NCBI GenBank assembly: GCA_947631115.1
Contig: CANRKB010000001.1
Location: forward strand, 148,059 to 212,058
Length of the DNA stretch: 64,000 nucleotides
From: an uncultured Clostridia bacterium
Lineage (GTDB): Bacteria; Bacillota; Clostridia; Oscillospirales; Ruminococcaceae
Reading direction: 5' to 3'
Part shown: positions 25,007 to 32,523 of the stretch, one piece after another
How the letters are laid out: each line of letters begins with the position of its first letter
Numbering within the stretch: position 1 is the stretch's first letter
Made by a program: the position numbers and the translations under genes
Notes under the pieces: generated by a model
Told to the model about the DNA's origin: nothing
What the model saw: the letters and a program-made list of their open reading frames with translations, nothing else
Databases searched by the model: none

Positions 25007-26900
25007 TTTCAAATTCCTCCAGCTTCTTTAGGGCTTCTTCCCATTCTTTCATGGCGGTTTCCTGTTCCGCCTGAAGTTCGCTTATTTCGGTGTACAGCGC
25101 CATTGTGCGCTCGTATTCTTCTACGGTAGTAAGCTCGTCGGTTTTCTTTGAGATAAGAACGTCTATTTCTTCTATCCGCTTTTCAAGACGGGAAACTTTG
25201 GTGTTAAGCTTTCTGCGTTCGCTCTCGCGCTCTTTCTTTTGCTTGTAGTCAAGCGCGCTTTCCGAAATCTTGGGTTTTTCTTCCGACATTACGGTTTCTT
25301 CGCGGTTGTTTTCAAGATAATAGTCGTAGTTTCCGAGGTAGTTTTTAGCGCCGTTTTCCGACAGCTTGTAAACGCGGTCGGCTAATTTGTTTATAAGATA
25401 ACGGTCGTGGGAAATAATAAACAGCGTCCCGTCATAGTTCAACAGCGCGTTTTCGAGAGCCTCGCAGGAGTTTATGTCCAGGTGGTTTGTCGGCTCGTCA
25501 AGAAGCAGAAAATTCGCTCCCGAAAGCATGAGCTTTAATATCGCGACCCTCGCGCGTTCTCCGCCCGAAAGCGCGCTTATTTTTTTGAAAACGTCGTCGC
25601 CCTTGAACAAAAATGCCGCAAGCGCTGTTCTTACCGCAGTTTCGGTCATTGTCGGGTATTCGTCGTGAATTTCTTCCATTGCGGTTTTTTCTTCGTGAAG
25701 TCCGCGCTGAGCCTGGTCGAAATATCCGAACCTTACTCTTGCGCCGAATTTAAAGCTCCCTCTGTCGGGAGTATATTCACCCGTGAGTATGCGGAAAAGA
25801 GAGGTCTTTCCCGAGCCGTTTGCGCCGATAAGAAAAACGCGTTCTCCTTTTTTTATGTCAAGATTTACGTTTTTAAACAACATTTTCCCCTCAAACGAAA
25901 GCGCCAGATCCTTTGCTTCGAGAACGTCGTTTCCGCAGCCGTCGTCGGAGCGGAACGCAAACTTTATCGCTTCGGGAGTATCCTCGGGCTTTTCGAGAGT
26001 TTTTTCTATCCTGTCTATCTGCTTTTGCTTAGAAGCGATAGTGACATAGTTGTGCGCCTGGTTCCAGCGCTTTTGCTGTTCGATTATTCCCTCGACGCGG
26101 TTTATTTCTTTCATAGCCGCTTCGTATTCTTTAAGACGGCGTTCGGCGTCTTCTTTTTTCAGTTCAAGAAACCGCGTGTAGTTGCCCTTGTAGCTTCGTA
26201 TCTTCCGGTTTTCAAGTTCAATTGTGCGGTTCGTCACTTTGTCGAGAAAAAACCTGTCGTGCGAAATAACGATATACGCGCCCTTGTAATCAAGCAGGAA
26301 CTTTTCCAGCCATTCGACCGATACTATGTCAAGGTGGTTCGTCGGCTCGTCAAGCAAAAGCAAGTCAGCTTCCGACAAGAGCAGCTTCGCCAGCTGCAAT
26401 TTAGAAAGCTGCCCGCCGCTCAGAACGCTTGTTTTAAGCGAAAGATCGCTTTCCGAAAATCCGAGTCCCATAAGCGCCGCAACCGTTTTGCTTTTGTACA
26501 CAAGCCCGCCGTTTCTCTCAAATTCTTCCGAAAGCCGCGTTTGTCTTTCTATCGTTTCTTCGCTGTGGTCACCGTAGTCTATTCTGTCGTGGATACCCGC
26601 AAGCTCAAGCTCCATATCTTCAAGATCGCTGAAAACAGTCAGCGCCTCGTCGAACAGCGTCTTGTCGGTGTTCTTGAAAGCGAACTGCTCCATAAACCCT
26701 ATCTTACAGCCCGAAGCGGTCACTATCTCTCCCGTGTCGGGGGAAATCTTTCCCGTTATGAGTTTTAGAAGCGTGGTTTTTCCGCTTCCGTTCACGCCCA
26801 CAAATCCTATTTTATCTTTTTCGTAGACCTCAAAGCTGACGTTTGAAAACAACGTCCTGTCGGCAAACGAGATCTCAATGTTGTTTAGTCCAAGCAGCAT
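24990..26900 (-). CDS. ABC-F family ATPase (ribosome-associated)
   Basis: 636 residues with two ABC cassettes and no membrane helices. Walker A motifs are GVNGSGKTTL and GANGSGKTSL, signatures LSGGQLSKLQLAK and LSGGERARVAIL, and Walker B LLLLDEPTNHLD and LLLDEPTNHLD. The linker between the cassettes (about 240-320) is the interdomain arm, and the C-terminus (about 540-636) is a coiled coil as in Uup/YdiF. ABC-F proteins bind the ribosomal E-site; some rescue stalled ribosomes and some protect from antibiotics. The lack of a long antibiotic-type arm favours a housekeeping role, but this is an inference. Confidence 0.93.
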   Translation of the reverse strand: MLLGLNNIEISFADRTLFSNVSFEVYEKDKIGFVGVNGSGKTTLLKLITGKISPDTGEIVTASGCKIGFMEQFAFKNTDKTLFDEALTVFSDLEDMELELAGIHDRIDYGDHSEETIERQTRLSEEFERNGGLVYKSKTVAALMGLGFSESDLSLKTSVLSGGQLSKLQLAKLLLSEADLLLLDEPTNHLDIVSVEWLEKFLLDYKGAYIVISHDRFFLDKVTNRTIELENRKIRSYKGNYTRFLELKKEDAERRLKEYEAAMKEINRVEGIIEQQKRWNQAHNYVTIASKQKQIDRIEKTLEKPEDTPEAIKFAFRSDDGCGNDVLEAKDLALSFEGKMLFKNVNLDIKKGERVFLIGANGSGKTSLFRILTGEYTPDRGSFKFGARVRFGYFDQAQRGLHEEKTAMEEIHDEYPTMTETAVRTALAAFLFKGDDVFKKISALSGGERARVAILKLMLSGANFLLLDEPTNHLDINSCEALENALLNYDGTLFIISHDRYLINKLADRVYKLSENGAKNYLGNYDYYLENNREETVMSEEKPKISESALDYKQKKERESERRKLNTKVSRLEKRIEEIDVLISKKTDELTTVEEYERTMALYTEISELQAEQETAMKEWEEALKKLEEFENDETN

Positions 26901-26920
26901 AATTCCACCGTTACATTATA

Positions 26921-26978
26921 TAGCACAAAAGCACACGCCACCCTATTACAGGCAGTATGTGCCTTTTGTGCTTTTTTG
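26921..26978 (+). terminator. Hairpin with U-tract in the ABC-F upstream region
   Basis: AGCACAAAAGCACA..TGTGCCTTTTGTGCT followed by TTTTTT on the + strand, where no + gene exists. On the minus strand it separates the lipoprotein stop from the ABC-F start without a U-tract, so its role is unclear. Confidence 0.45.
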
Positions 26979-26985
26979 CTTTTTA

Positions 26986-28239
26986 TCAGTTCTGTTTAAA
27001 GAGCTTTTCGGGAGAGTATTTCGTGTCTACAAGATAAGCGTTCTTTTCAACAGAGTAGTTCTGCGCATAAGCGTCAAGATAGCCGTCAAATTCATCGCCC
27101 TTTATCTCGGAGAGAACAGACTCGTTGTTTTCTTCCTGCCAGTGGGTGTTTTTGGTGATGTCTCTTAGAATTACAACGTAAACGCAGGCGTCTTCCGTAC
27201 TCGGGAACGTAACCGCTTTGTCATAGATCGTGCTTGTAGTAATATAAGCCAGCAGGCTTTCGTCTATGCCCGAGCTGTCGTTTTCTTTTCTGAAAACGCT
27301 GTAGGTGTCCTCGTCCTCGAGCTTTTCAACTTCGACTTCGTCTACCTTTTCCTGTACGTATTCATCAAGAGTTTTTCCCTCGACAGGGCTTTCGTTGTAT
27401 TCGTCCGTTGCGGTCGCTTTTGCAATTTCCTGCTTGAAATAAAGCTCGCATTCATACTGAACGTCGACAAATTTCTTTCCGTTGTTCAGCTCGTCGGCAT
27501 AAGACTGAGCTTTAGTATTAAGCTCGTCTATTCTTGACGTATCCGTAGTGCCGTTTCCGTATTTGTCGTTGTAGGGGATAGAGATTATCTGCGACGAAGC
27601 ATAGGCGTCTTTGACATAGTCTACAATGTCTTTTTCGGGTACGGGCTTTTCGCCGTCCTTTCCGTACATCTGTACAAACAGCTTTGATTTAAGAGTGTTT
27701 ACTTCATACAAAAGCTTCATGGTTTCGCGGGAAATTCCTCTTTGCTCGTAGTATTCACCGAGCGTGTCAAAGCCGTAGTATACCTGATACAGATAGTTTT
27801 CGGTGTCCCACATCTCTTTTATAACGTCGTTTATTTCGTTTCTGTCATCATCGTCGAGCGTCACGCCTTTTTCAGCCGCCATTCTCTGAATACCCACAAA
27901 CTGCTTTACAAGGCGCAGAGTTTCGTCTTTTACCCAGTCTGAAGAAGCTTTGTTTTCAATAGACTGAGTGAAGAAATCAAGCGAAGAACTGCTCGCAGCG
28001 GCGCTTGAAGAGCTGCTTGATGAAGAAGACGAGCCCGAGCTGCTCGAAGCGTTGTAAATCTCGTTCAGCTTGTCGTTTGCGGTGGCATAAGCGTCCTGCT
28101 GGTAGTAGAGATAAACTCCGTTTTTAATATCCATTCCGTCGACTTTCATGATATATCCCGTGTCGGCGCAGCCGCAGAGCGATAATGCGAGCGTCCCCGC
28201 CATAGCTGCGGAAAGTATTGCTTTGGTAATGCTTTTCAT
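26986..28239 (-). CDS. Secreted lipoprotein, possibly a SurA/PrsA-type foldase
   Basis: 417 residues from the ATG at 28239 (GGAGG 7-8 bases upstream). A signal peptide with lipobox LCGC (Cys24) precedes MKVDGMDIKNGVYLYY, the kind of opening seen in SurA/PrsA N-domains, and a Ser/Ala-rich linker (about 64-85). The remaining 330 residues are helical and acidic. I see no clear parvulin active-site motif, so peptidyl-prolyl isomerase activity is not supported. It follows the repeat-bearing membrane protein by 57 bases and probably ends the proBA transcript. Confidence 0.65.
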   Translation of the reverse strand: MKSITKAILSAAMAGTLALSLCGCADTGYIMKVDGMDIKNGVYLYYQQDAYATANDKLNEIYNASSSSGSSSSSSSSSSAAASSSSLDFFTQSIENKASSDWVKDETLRLVKQFVGIQRMAAEKGVTLDDDDRNEINDVIKEMWDTENYLYQVYYGFDTLGEYYEQRGISRETMKLLYEVNTLKSKLFVQMYGKDGEKPVPEKDIVDYVKDAYASSQIISIPYNDKYGNGTTDTSRIDELNTKAQSYADELNNGKKFVDVQYECELYFKQEIAKATATDEYNESPVEGKTLDEYVQEKVDEVEVEKLEDEDTYSVFRKENDSSGIDESLLAYITTSTIYDKAVTFPSTEDACVYVVILRDITKNTHWQEENNESVLSEIKGDEFDGYLDAYAQNYSVEKNAYLVDTKYSPEKLFKQN

Positions 28240-28296
28240 GGTGTTTTCCTCCAAGGTATTTAAAATACGAATTTTATTTTTACACGAGCCGTTGTT

Positions 28297-29262
28297 TCAG
28301 CGTACTTCGTCTGTCGCAAATTGAACGGCGATAAGCGTGTTTTTCCCATTGTTATGGTCTATAATGTATATCATTGTCTTTTCCGCGCTTGTTTCCAGTC
28401 CCATATTTTCGGAAAGAAACAGCATTGCGGGCAAATAATATTCCACCGTGAGCGTATAAACCCCGCCGCTTTCGGACATATCCGCAATTACGGGAACATA
28501 GTTTAAATAACGCAGGTCTTTTTTACAGCTGTAAACATGGCGCGATGAATCGTAGACAAAGCTCATATCCGTTGCGCCTACCGTTCTATGGACAATGTCG
28601 CCCGACGAGCCGAAAATTTCCTTACACGAAAAATCAACGTCGTATTCCGAAATAACAAACTCTCCCGTTTCCGTGAGCTTGTATGCGGAAGTGTCGTGAT
28701 TTAACAGAATGTTCCAGATAGAACAGTTTATCTTCGCGTAGTTTGAAATCTCGTCGTAGTTTTCAAACGGCGCTACGTCGTTTCCCACTACGGGGAGCAG
28801 AAACTTTGAAAATTCATCTTTCAGCGGGTCGTTGCTTACCGAGCTTCTTATTGTGTTCACCGTAAAGACGACGGATGAAACAACGCCGATTGCAGCGAAT
28901 AAAAAGATAACTACCGCAAAAACAAAGTAAAATCTCTGCTTTTTGCTTTTATCGGCTTTATCGGGAGTTTTCCCTTTCACTTCAACAATGGCCGTTTCAG
29001 CTGCTCCTTCAGCCGTATTGTCCTCGGAATTTTCCTCGGCTTTGACCGTTTCAGCTGCTTCTTCAGCCGTATTGTCCTCGGAATTTTCCTCGGCTTTAAC
29101 CGTTTCAGCTGCTTCTTCAGCCGTATTGTCCTCGGAATTTTCCTCGGCTTTAACCGTTTCTTCCGAAACGCTGTTTTCTTCTATGTTATCCTTAGACTGA
29201 AGAACATTTGTATTCTTTGTCTGAGGCGAACGATTGGATCTGTTCTTCTTTTTCTTTGACAT
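28297..29262 (-). CDS. Membrane-anchored protein with 18-residue acidic repeats
   Basis: 321 residues. A basic N-terminus (MSKKKKNRSNRS) is followed by three tandem copies of an 18-residue unit (core AEENSEDNTAEEAAETVK, about 38-92), one TM helix (about 112-135) and an external domain of about 185 residues. The repeat is exact at DNA level except for a few bases (54-bp units, about 28992-29162), so copy number probably varies between strains. No known family. It starts 3 bases after the proA stop and may share the proBA transcript. Confidence 0.75.
   Translation of the reverse strand: MSKKKKNRSNRSPQTKNTNVLQSKDNIEENSVSEETVKAEENSEDNTAEEAAETVKAEENSEDNTAEEAAETVKAEENSEDNTAEGAAETAIVEVKGKTPDKADKSKKQRFYFVFAVVIFLFAAIGVVSSVVFTVNTIRSSVSNDPLKDEFSKFLLPVVGNDVAPFENYDEISNYAKINCSIWNILLNHDTSAYKLTETGEFVISEYDVDFSCKEIFGSSGDIVHRTVGATDMSFVYDSSRHVYSCKKDLRYLNYVPVIADMSESGGVYTLTVEYYLPAMLFLSENMGLETSAEKTMIYIIDHNNGKNTLIAVQFATDEVR
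28992..29162. repeat. 54-bp tandem repeat inside a CDS
   Basis: Three in-frame copies encode the 18-residue acidic units of the 28297-29262 product; the differences are single bases (cttcttc/ctccttc, ttaac/ttgac). Confidence 0.85.
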
Positions 29263-29265
29263 AAA

Positions 29266-30510
29266 TTAACCCCTGACCTGTCCGCTGCCGTTTATGAGAT
29301 ACTTATATGAGGTAAGCTCTTTAAGTCCCATAGGACCGCGCGCGTGGAGCTTCTGAGTGGAAATGCCTATTTCTGCTCCAAGCCCGAACTCGAATCCGTC
29401 TGTAAACCTCGTCGAAGCGTTTACATAAATCGCCGCCGCGTCTACCTCGCTCTGGAACTTTTCGGCGTTTTCCAGCGATTTTGTCACTATACATTCGCTA
29501 TGACCCGTGCCGAATTTGTTTATGTGCGCGATAGCCTCGTCCACGCTGTTTACTACCTTTGACGAAAGTTTAAGATCGAGAAATTCCGCCGCGTAATCCT
29601 TATCGTCTGCGATCATCTCAACGCTTATGCACTCCGCCGTCCGCTCGTCGCCGACTATTTTTACTTTCCCTTTCCAAAGCTCGTCCAGCTTTTTAAAGAA
29701 CGATTCGGAAACGTTTTTGTGTACGAGTATGCTTTCAATGGCGTTGCAGACGGACGGACGCTGGGTCTTGGCGTTGTTTACTATGTTCACCGCCATATTG
29801 AGGTCCGCGCTTTCGTCCACAAAAACATGGCAGTTGCCCTCGCCCGTCTGTATAACGGGGATAGTCGCCTTTTCAATTACAGTGTGAATAAGTCTTCCTC
29901 CGCCGCGCGGGATAAGAAGATCAACGTATTTATTGAGCCTCATAAGCTTTTCCGCGGTCTCGTGAGAGGTGTCCTCCACAAGCTGCACGCAGTTTTCATA
30001 ATCTCCGTATTCAGCCAGAACGCTCCTCATGATGTTTACAAGAGCCTTGTTCGAGTTTATCGCGTCGGAGCCGCCGCGCAGAATAACCGCGCTTCCCGCT
30101 TTAAAGCAAAGCGCCGCCGCGTCTACCGTTACATTCGGTCTGCTCTCAAAAATTATCCCTATAACGCCTATCGGCACGCGCTTTTTTACTATCTTCAGAC
30201 CGTTTTTAAGCTCGCCGCCGCCTATGACCTCTCCGACAGGGTCGTCAAGGGAAACGACTTTCATTACGCCCTCTGTCATTGCGTCAATGCGCTTTTCGGT
30301 GAGCGTGAGCCTGTCCAGCATGGCTTCGCTCATTCCGTTTTTGCGCGCGTTTTCAATGTCGATACCGTTCGCTTCTATAATAGCGTTTTTGTTTTCCGAA
30401 AGGCTCTTCGCTATGCCGCGGAGGATGTCGTTTTTAAGTCCCGCGTTCATTTTTGAAAGCAGGGGAGCGGCGTTTTTGGCGTTTTGCCCGAGTGTTTCAA
30501 TATATTCCAT
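29266..30510 (-). CDS. proA: Gamma-glutamyl phosphate reductase
   Basis: 414 residues from the ATG at 30510; the frame extends upstream but 414 matches the family. It reduces gamma-glutamyl phosphate with NADPH in proline synthesis. Motifs are GVIGIIFESRPNVTVDAA, ILRGGSDA, and the catalytic Cys in TQRPSVCNAIES. It overlaps proB by 14 bases. The C-terminal GLGAEIGISTQKLHARGPMGL is typical. Confidence 0.95.
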   Translation of the reverse strand: MEYIETLGQNAKNAAPLLSKMNAGLKNDILRGIAKSLSENKNAIIEANGIDIENARKNGMSEAMLDRLTLTEKRIDAMTEGVMKVVSLDDPVGEVIGGGELKNGLKIVKKRVPIGVIGIIFESRPNVTVDAAALCFKAGSAVILRGGSDAINSNKALVNIMRSVLAEYGDYENCVQLVEDTSHETAEKLMRLNKYVDLLIPRGGGRLIHTVIEKATIPVIQTGEGNCHVFVDESADLNMAVNIVNNAKTQRPSVCNAIESILVHKNVSESFFKKLDELWKGKVKIVGDERTAECISVEMIADDKDYAAEFLDLKLSSKVVNSVDEAIAHINKFGTGHSECIVTKSLENAEKFQSEVDAAAIYVNASTRFTDGFEFGLGAEIGISTQKLHARGPMGLKELTSYKYLINGSGQVRG

Positions 30511-31300
30511 GTTCCTGTCCTTTAAAGAATGTGCATTTCGCGTTTTCCGTTTCAAAAAGTTCGTATAAAATACGCGGGTCTTTGTTTCCGACTATAACGG
30601 TGTCAATTCCCGCTTCGGTCGCTATCTGAGCGGCTTCTATCTTTGTGAGCATACCGCCCGAGCCGAGTATACCGCCCGAGCCTTGCGCCATTGAGATAAT
30701 TTCGGGAGTAATGCGCTCTACCTCGGGAATAAGCTTTGAAGTAGGCAGCGACGGGTCGTCGTCATAAAGCCCGTCTACGTCCGTAAGAATAACCAGCAGG
30801 TCGGCTTTGCAAAGCGTAGCCACAATAGCCGAAAGCGTGTCGTTCTCGTCGAAGTCGAGCTGTTTTATGGACACAACGTCGTTTGCGTTTATGATAGGTA
30901 TGACATTAAGCTCAAACAGCTTGTTGAATGTATTTATAACGTTGTTTCGGCGGGTTTCGTTGCTTATAACGTCGCGCGTCAGCAGAAGCTGGGCAACCTT
31001 GTGGTTGTACTGTTCAAAGCTCTCGGAGTAGAACTTCATAAGCTCGCTTTGCCCGATAGCCGCGCAAGCCTGTTTCGACGGGGTGTCTTTCGGTTTTTGG
31101 AGAAAACCGCCCTTTGCCGCGCCTACGCACTGCGCGCCGCTTGTGACGAAAATAATTTCCTTTCCCGAATTTTTAAGATCAGCCAAGACCTCCACAAGCT
31201 CGCGGCTTTTGCGGATATTAAGGTTTCCTGTTTCGGGATAAGCGAGAGTGCTGCTTCCTATTTTAATGACAACTCTTTTTCTGTCAGCAAAGCAAGGCAT
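30497..31300 (-). CDS. proB: Glutamate 5-kinase (no PUA domain)
   Basis: 267 residues, only the amino-acid kinase domain; many ProB proteins are about 370 because of a PUA domain. Motifs VVIKIGSSTLA, TSGAQCVGA, NANDVVS, LTDVDGLYD and GSGGMLTKIEAA are intact. It makes gamma-glutamyl phosphate, the feedback-controlled first step. It is transcribed from the promoter at 31343-31371. Confidence 0.95.
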   Translation of the reverse strand: MPCFADRKRVVIKIGSSTLAYPETGNLNIRKSRELVEVLADLKNSGKEIIFVTSGAQCVGAAKGGFLQKPKDTPSKQACAAIGQSELMKFYSESFEQYNHKVAQLLLTRDVISNETRRNNVINTFNKLFELNVIPIINANDVVSIKQLDFDENDTLSAIVATLCKADLLVILTDVDGLYDDDPSLPTSKLIPEVERITPEIISMAQGSGGILGSGGMLTKIEAAQIATEAGIDTVIVGNKDPRILYELFETENAKCTFFKGQEHGIY

Positions 31301-31342
31301 ACCTATACTTACCTCATTTCAAATGAATATCATACAACTTTT

Positions 31343-31371
31343 ATTATAACAAAATCTCTTTAAAATTTCAA
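31343..31371 (-). promoter_or_regulatory. Promoter of proB-proA
   Basis: Minus strand TTGAAA (31366-31371), 17-base spacer, TATAAT (31343-31348). Confidence 0.82.
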
Positions 31372-31464
31372 CACCTTATGGAAAATTATCACGAAAATTT
31401 TATCTAAAAGATAAAATCCGAAATACCGTCAATAAAAATTTATGAAAAATAGATAAAAAACTAC

Positions 31465-31493
31465 TTGCAAATTTATGAATTTTATGTTACAAT
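31465..31493 (+). promoter_or_regulatory. Candidate promoter reading toward 31763
   Basis: TTGCAA (31465-31470), 17-base spacer, TACAAT (31488-31493). The leader would pass through an R1 repeat. Confidence 0.55.
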
Positions 31494-31499
31494 TTAAAA

Positions 31500-31645
31500 G
31501 TTAGATACGTTATCTCGCCCTATCCCCCTAACCCCCTTCCCCGAAGGGGAAGGGGGGATAGTGCGGGGCGCTGGGCGCGCCCCGCGCCCCGCCTGTCGGC
31601 AGTTGACAGCAGACAGGGTACGGTAGTCAGTAACAGCCGAAAGTT
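31500..31645 (-). repeat. R1 repeat, full form, inverted (copy b)
   Basis: GCCCTATCCCCCTAACCC, a CCCCTTCGGGG-type hairpin, a GGGCGCGCCCC core, then CAGTTGACAGCAGACAG and CAGTAACAGCC. It is the reverse complement of the copies at 45070 and 53296. Confidence 0.8.
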
Positions 31646-31707
31646 TGTTTTCTGATTTAACGTTTATAAAATACATTAGGTAAGCAATGAGCAAGCAACC
31701 TTTTGGT

Positions 31708-31750
31708 ACAATTTCTAGCCTCTAGTTTCTAGGCTCTAGCTTCTAGTTAG
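31708..31750. repeat. R3 CTAG-rich tandem unit
   Basis: Repeated TCTAGCCTCTAG/TTCTAGGCTCTAG units directly before the ribosome site of the next gene. Related blocks are at 40704-40767 and 61330-61365. Confidence 0.7.
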
Positions 31751-31762
31751 GAGAAATTATTG

Positions 31763-32338
31763 ATGGACAATATTTGCGAACAGATAGTTGTAAAATCAAG
31801 GACAGGCGGCGACAGAGCAAAAGCCGTTCTTATTATTCTGGGAATGGCGGTGCTTTCCGCGGTGCTGCTGTTTTTGGCGTTTATAACTGGGTTTCTTGTG
31901 CTTGTGCTTATAGCGATAGCGGCGGTTGTCGGGGGAATTTATCTCTTAAACGGCATTGAAGTGGAATACGAGTATATCATCACAAACAATGAACTCGATA
32001 TTGACAAGATAATCGGCAGAAGAACCAGAAAGCGCATGATAACCGTAGATCTTTCACAAGCCGAGGATCTCTGCGTTTATAATTCCGAAACCGAACCCGA
32101 AACGGACGCTACGGTATTCGCTACGACGGGGCTTGAAAAGGACGCTTATTATCTGTTTGTACGGCATAGCGATTATGGAAAGGTCGGCGTTATCTTCAAC
32201 CCCAATTCAAGGACAAGAGAAGCCATGATCCGCGAGTTTCCCTATGCGCTTAGAACAAGACTCGGTGAAAACATTGACAGTAAAAAAACCGACGGTGAAA
32301 GCAAAGACAGTAAAAACGCCGACGGCGAAAATCAGTAA
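31763..32338 (+). CDS. Two-helix membrane protein, possibly DUF6106
   Basis: 191 residues from ATG 31763 (AGGAGA 8 bases upstream). After a short N-tail come two adjacent TM helices (about 26-68), then a soluble domain of about 100 residues (VEYEYIITNNELDIDKIIGRR..). It ends in a repetitive Lys/Asp/Glu tail in which DSKKTDGESK is nearly repeated as DSKNADGENQ. The layout reminds me of Clostridia proteins called DUF6106, from memory only. Function unknown. Confidence 0.7.
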   Translation: MDNICEQIVVKSRTGGDRAKAVLIILGMAVLSAVLLFLAFITGFLVLVLIAIAAVVGGIYLLNGIEVEYEYIITNNELDIDKIIGRRTRKRMITVDLSQAEDLCVYNSETEPETDATVFATTGLEKDAYYLFVRHSDYGKVGVIFNPNSRTREAMIREFPYALRTRLGENIDSKKTDGESKDSKNADGENQ

Positions 32339-32386
32339 GAGCGTAATACAGTAAAAAAGCAGGAATTTTGCAGATAACAGTACACT

Positions 32387-32491
32387 CAGGCTGTAGAGAA
32401 AGCCCCAGATACTAGGAAGCGTGACTGCGGCTAGGCTTTGTGCCTGCCGCAGTTGCGCTGACGAAGTAGATGGGGCTTTATATACAGCCTG
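32387..32491. repeat. R2 palindromic repeat, copy 2 (105 bp)
   Basis: Ends CAGGCTGTAGAGAAAGCCCC (32387-32406) and GGGGCTTTATATACAGCCTG (32472-32491), with core GCGGCTAGGC-N5-GCCTGCCGC. It lies between GCAGGAATT (from 32359) and AATTCCTG plus a T-run (from about 32497), which together form an outer terminator-like stem. Confidence 0.85.
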
Positions 32492-32523
32492 CACAATTCC
32501 TGTTTTTTTAGAGAAAGGGTGGT

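Noticed and set aside
25665..26768. 367-codon open frame opposite the ABC-F gene
   Set aside because: Antisense to a fully supported gene with intact ABC motifs; codon usage is that of a shadow frame.
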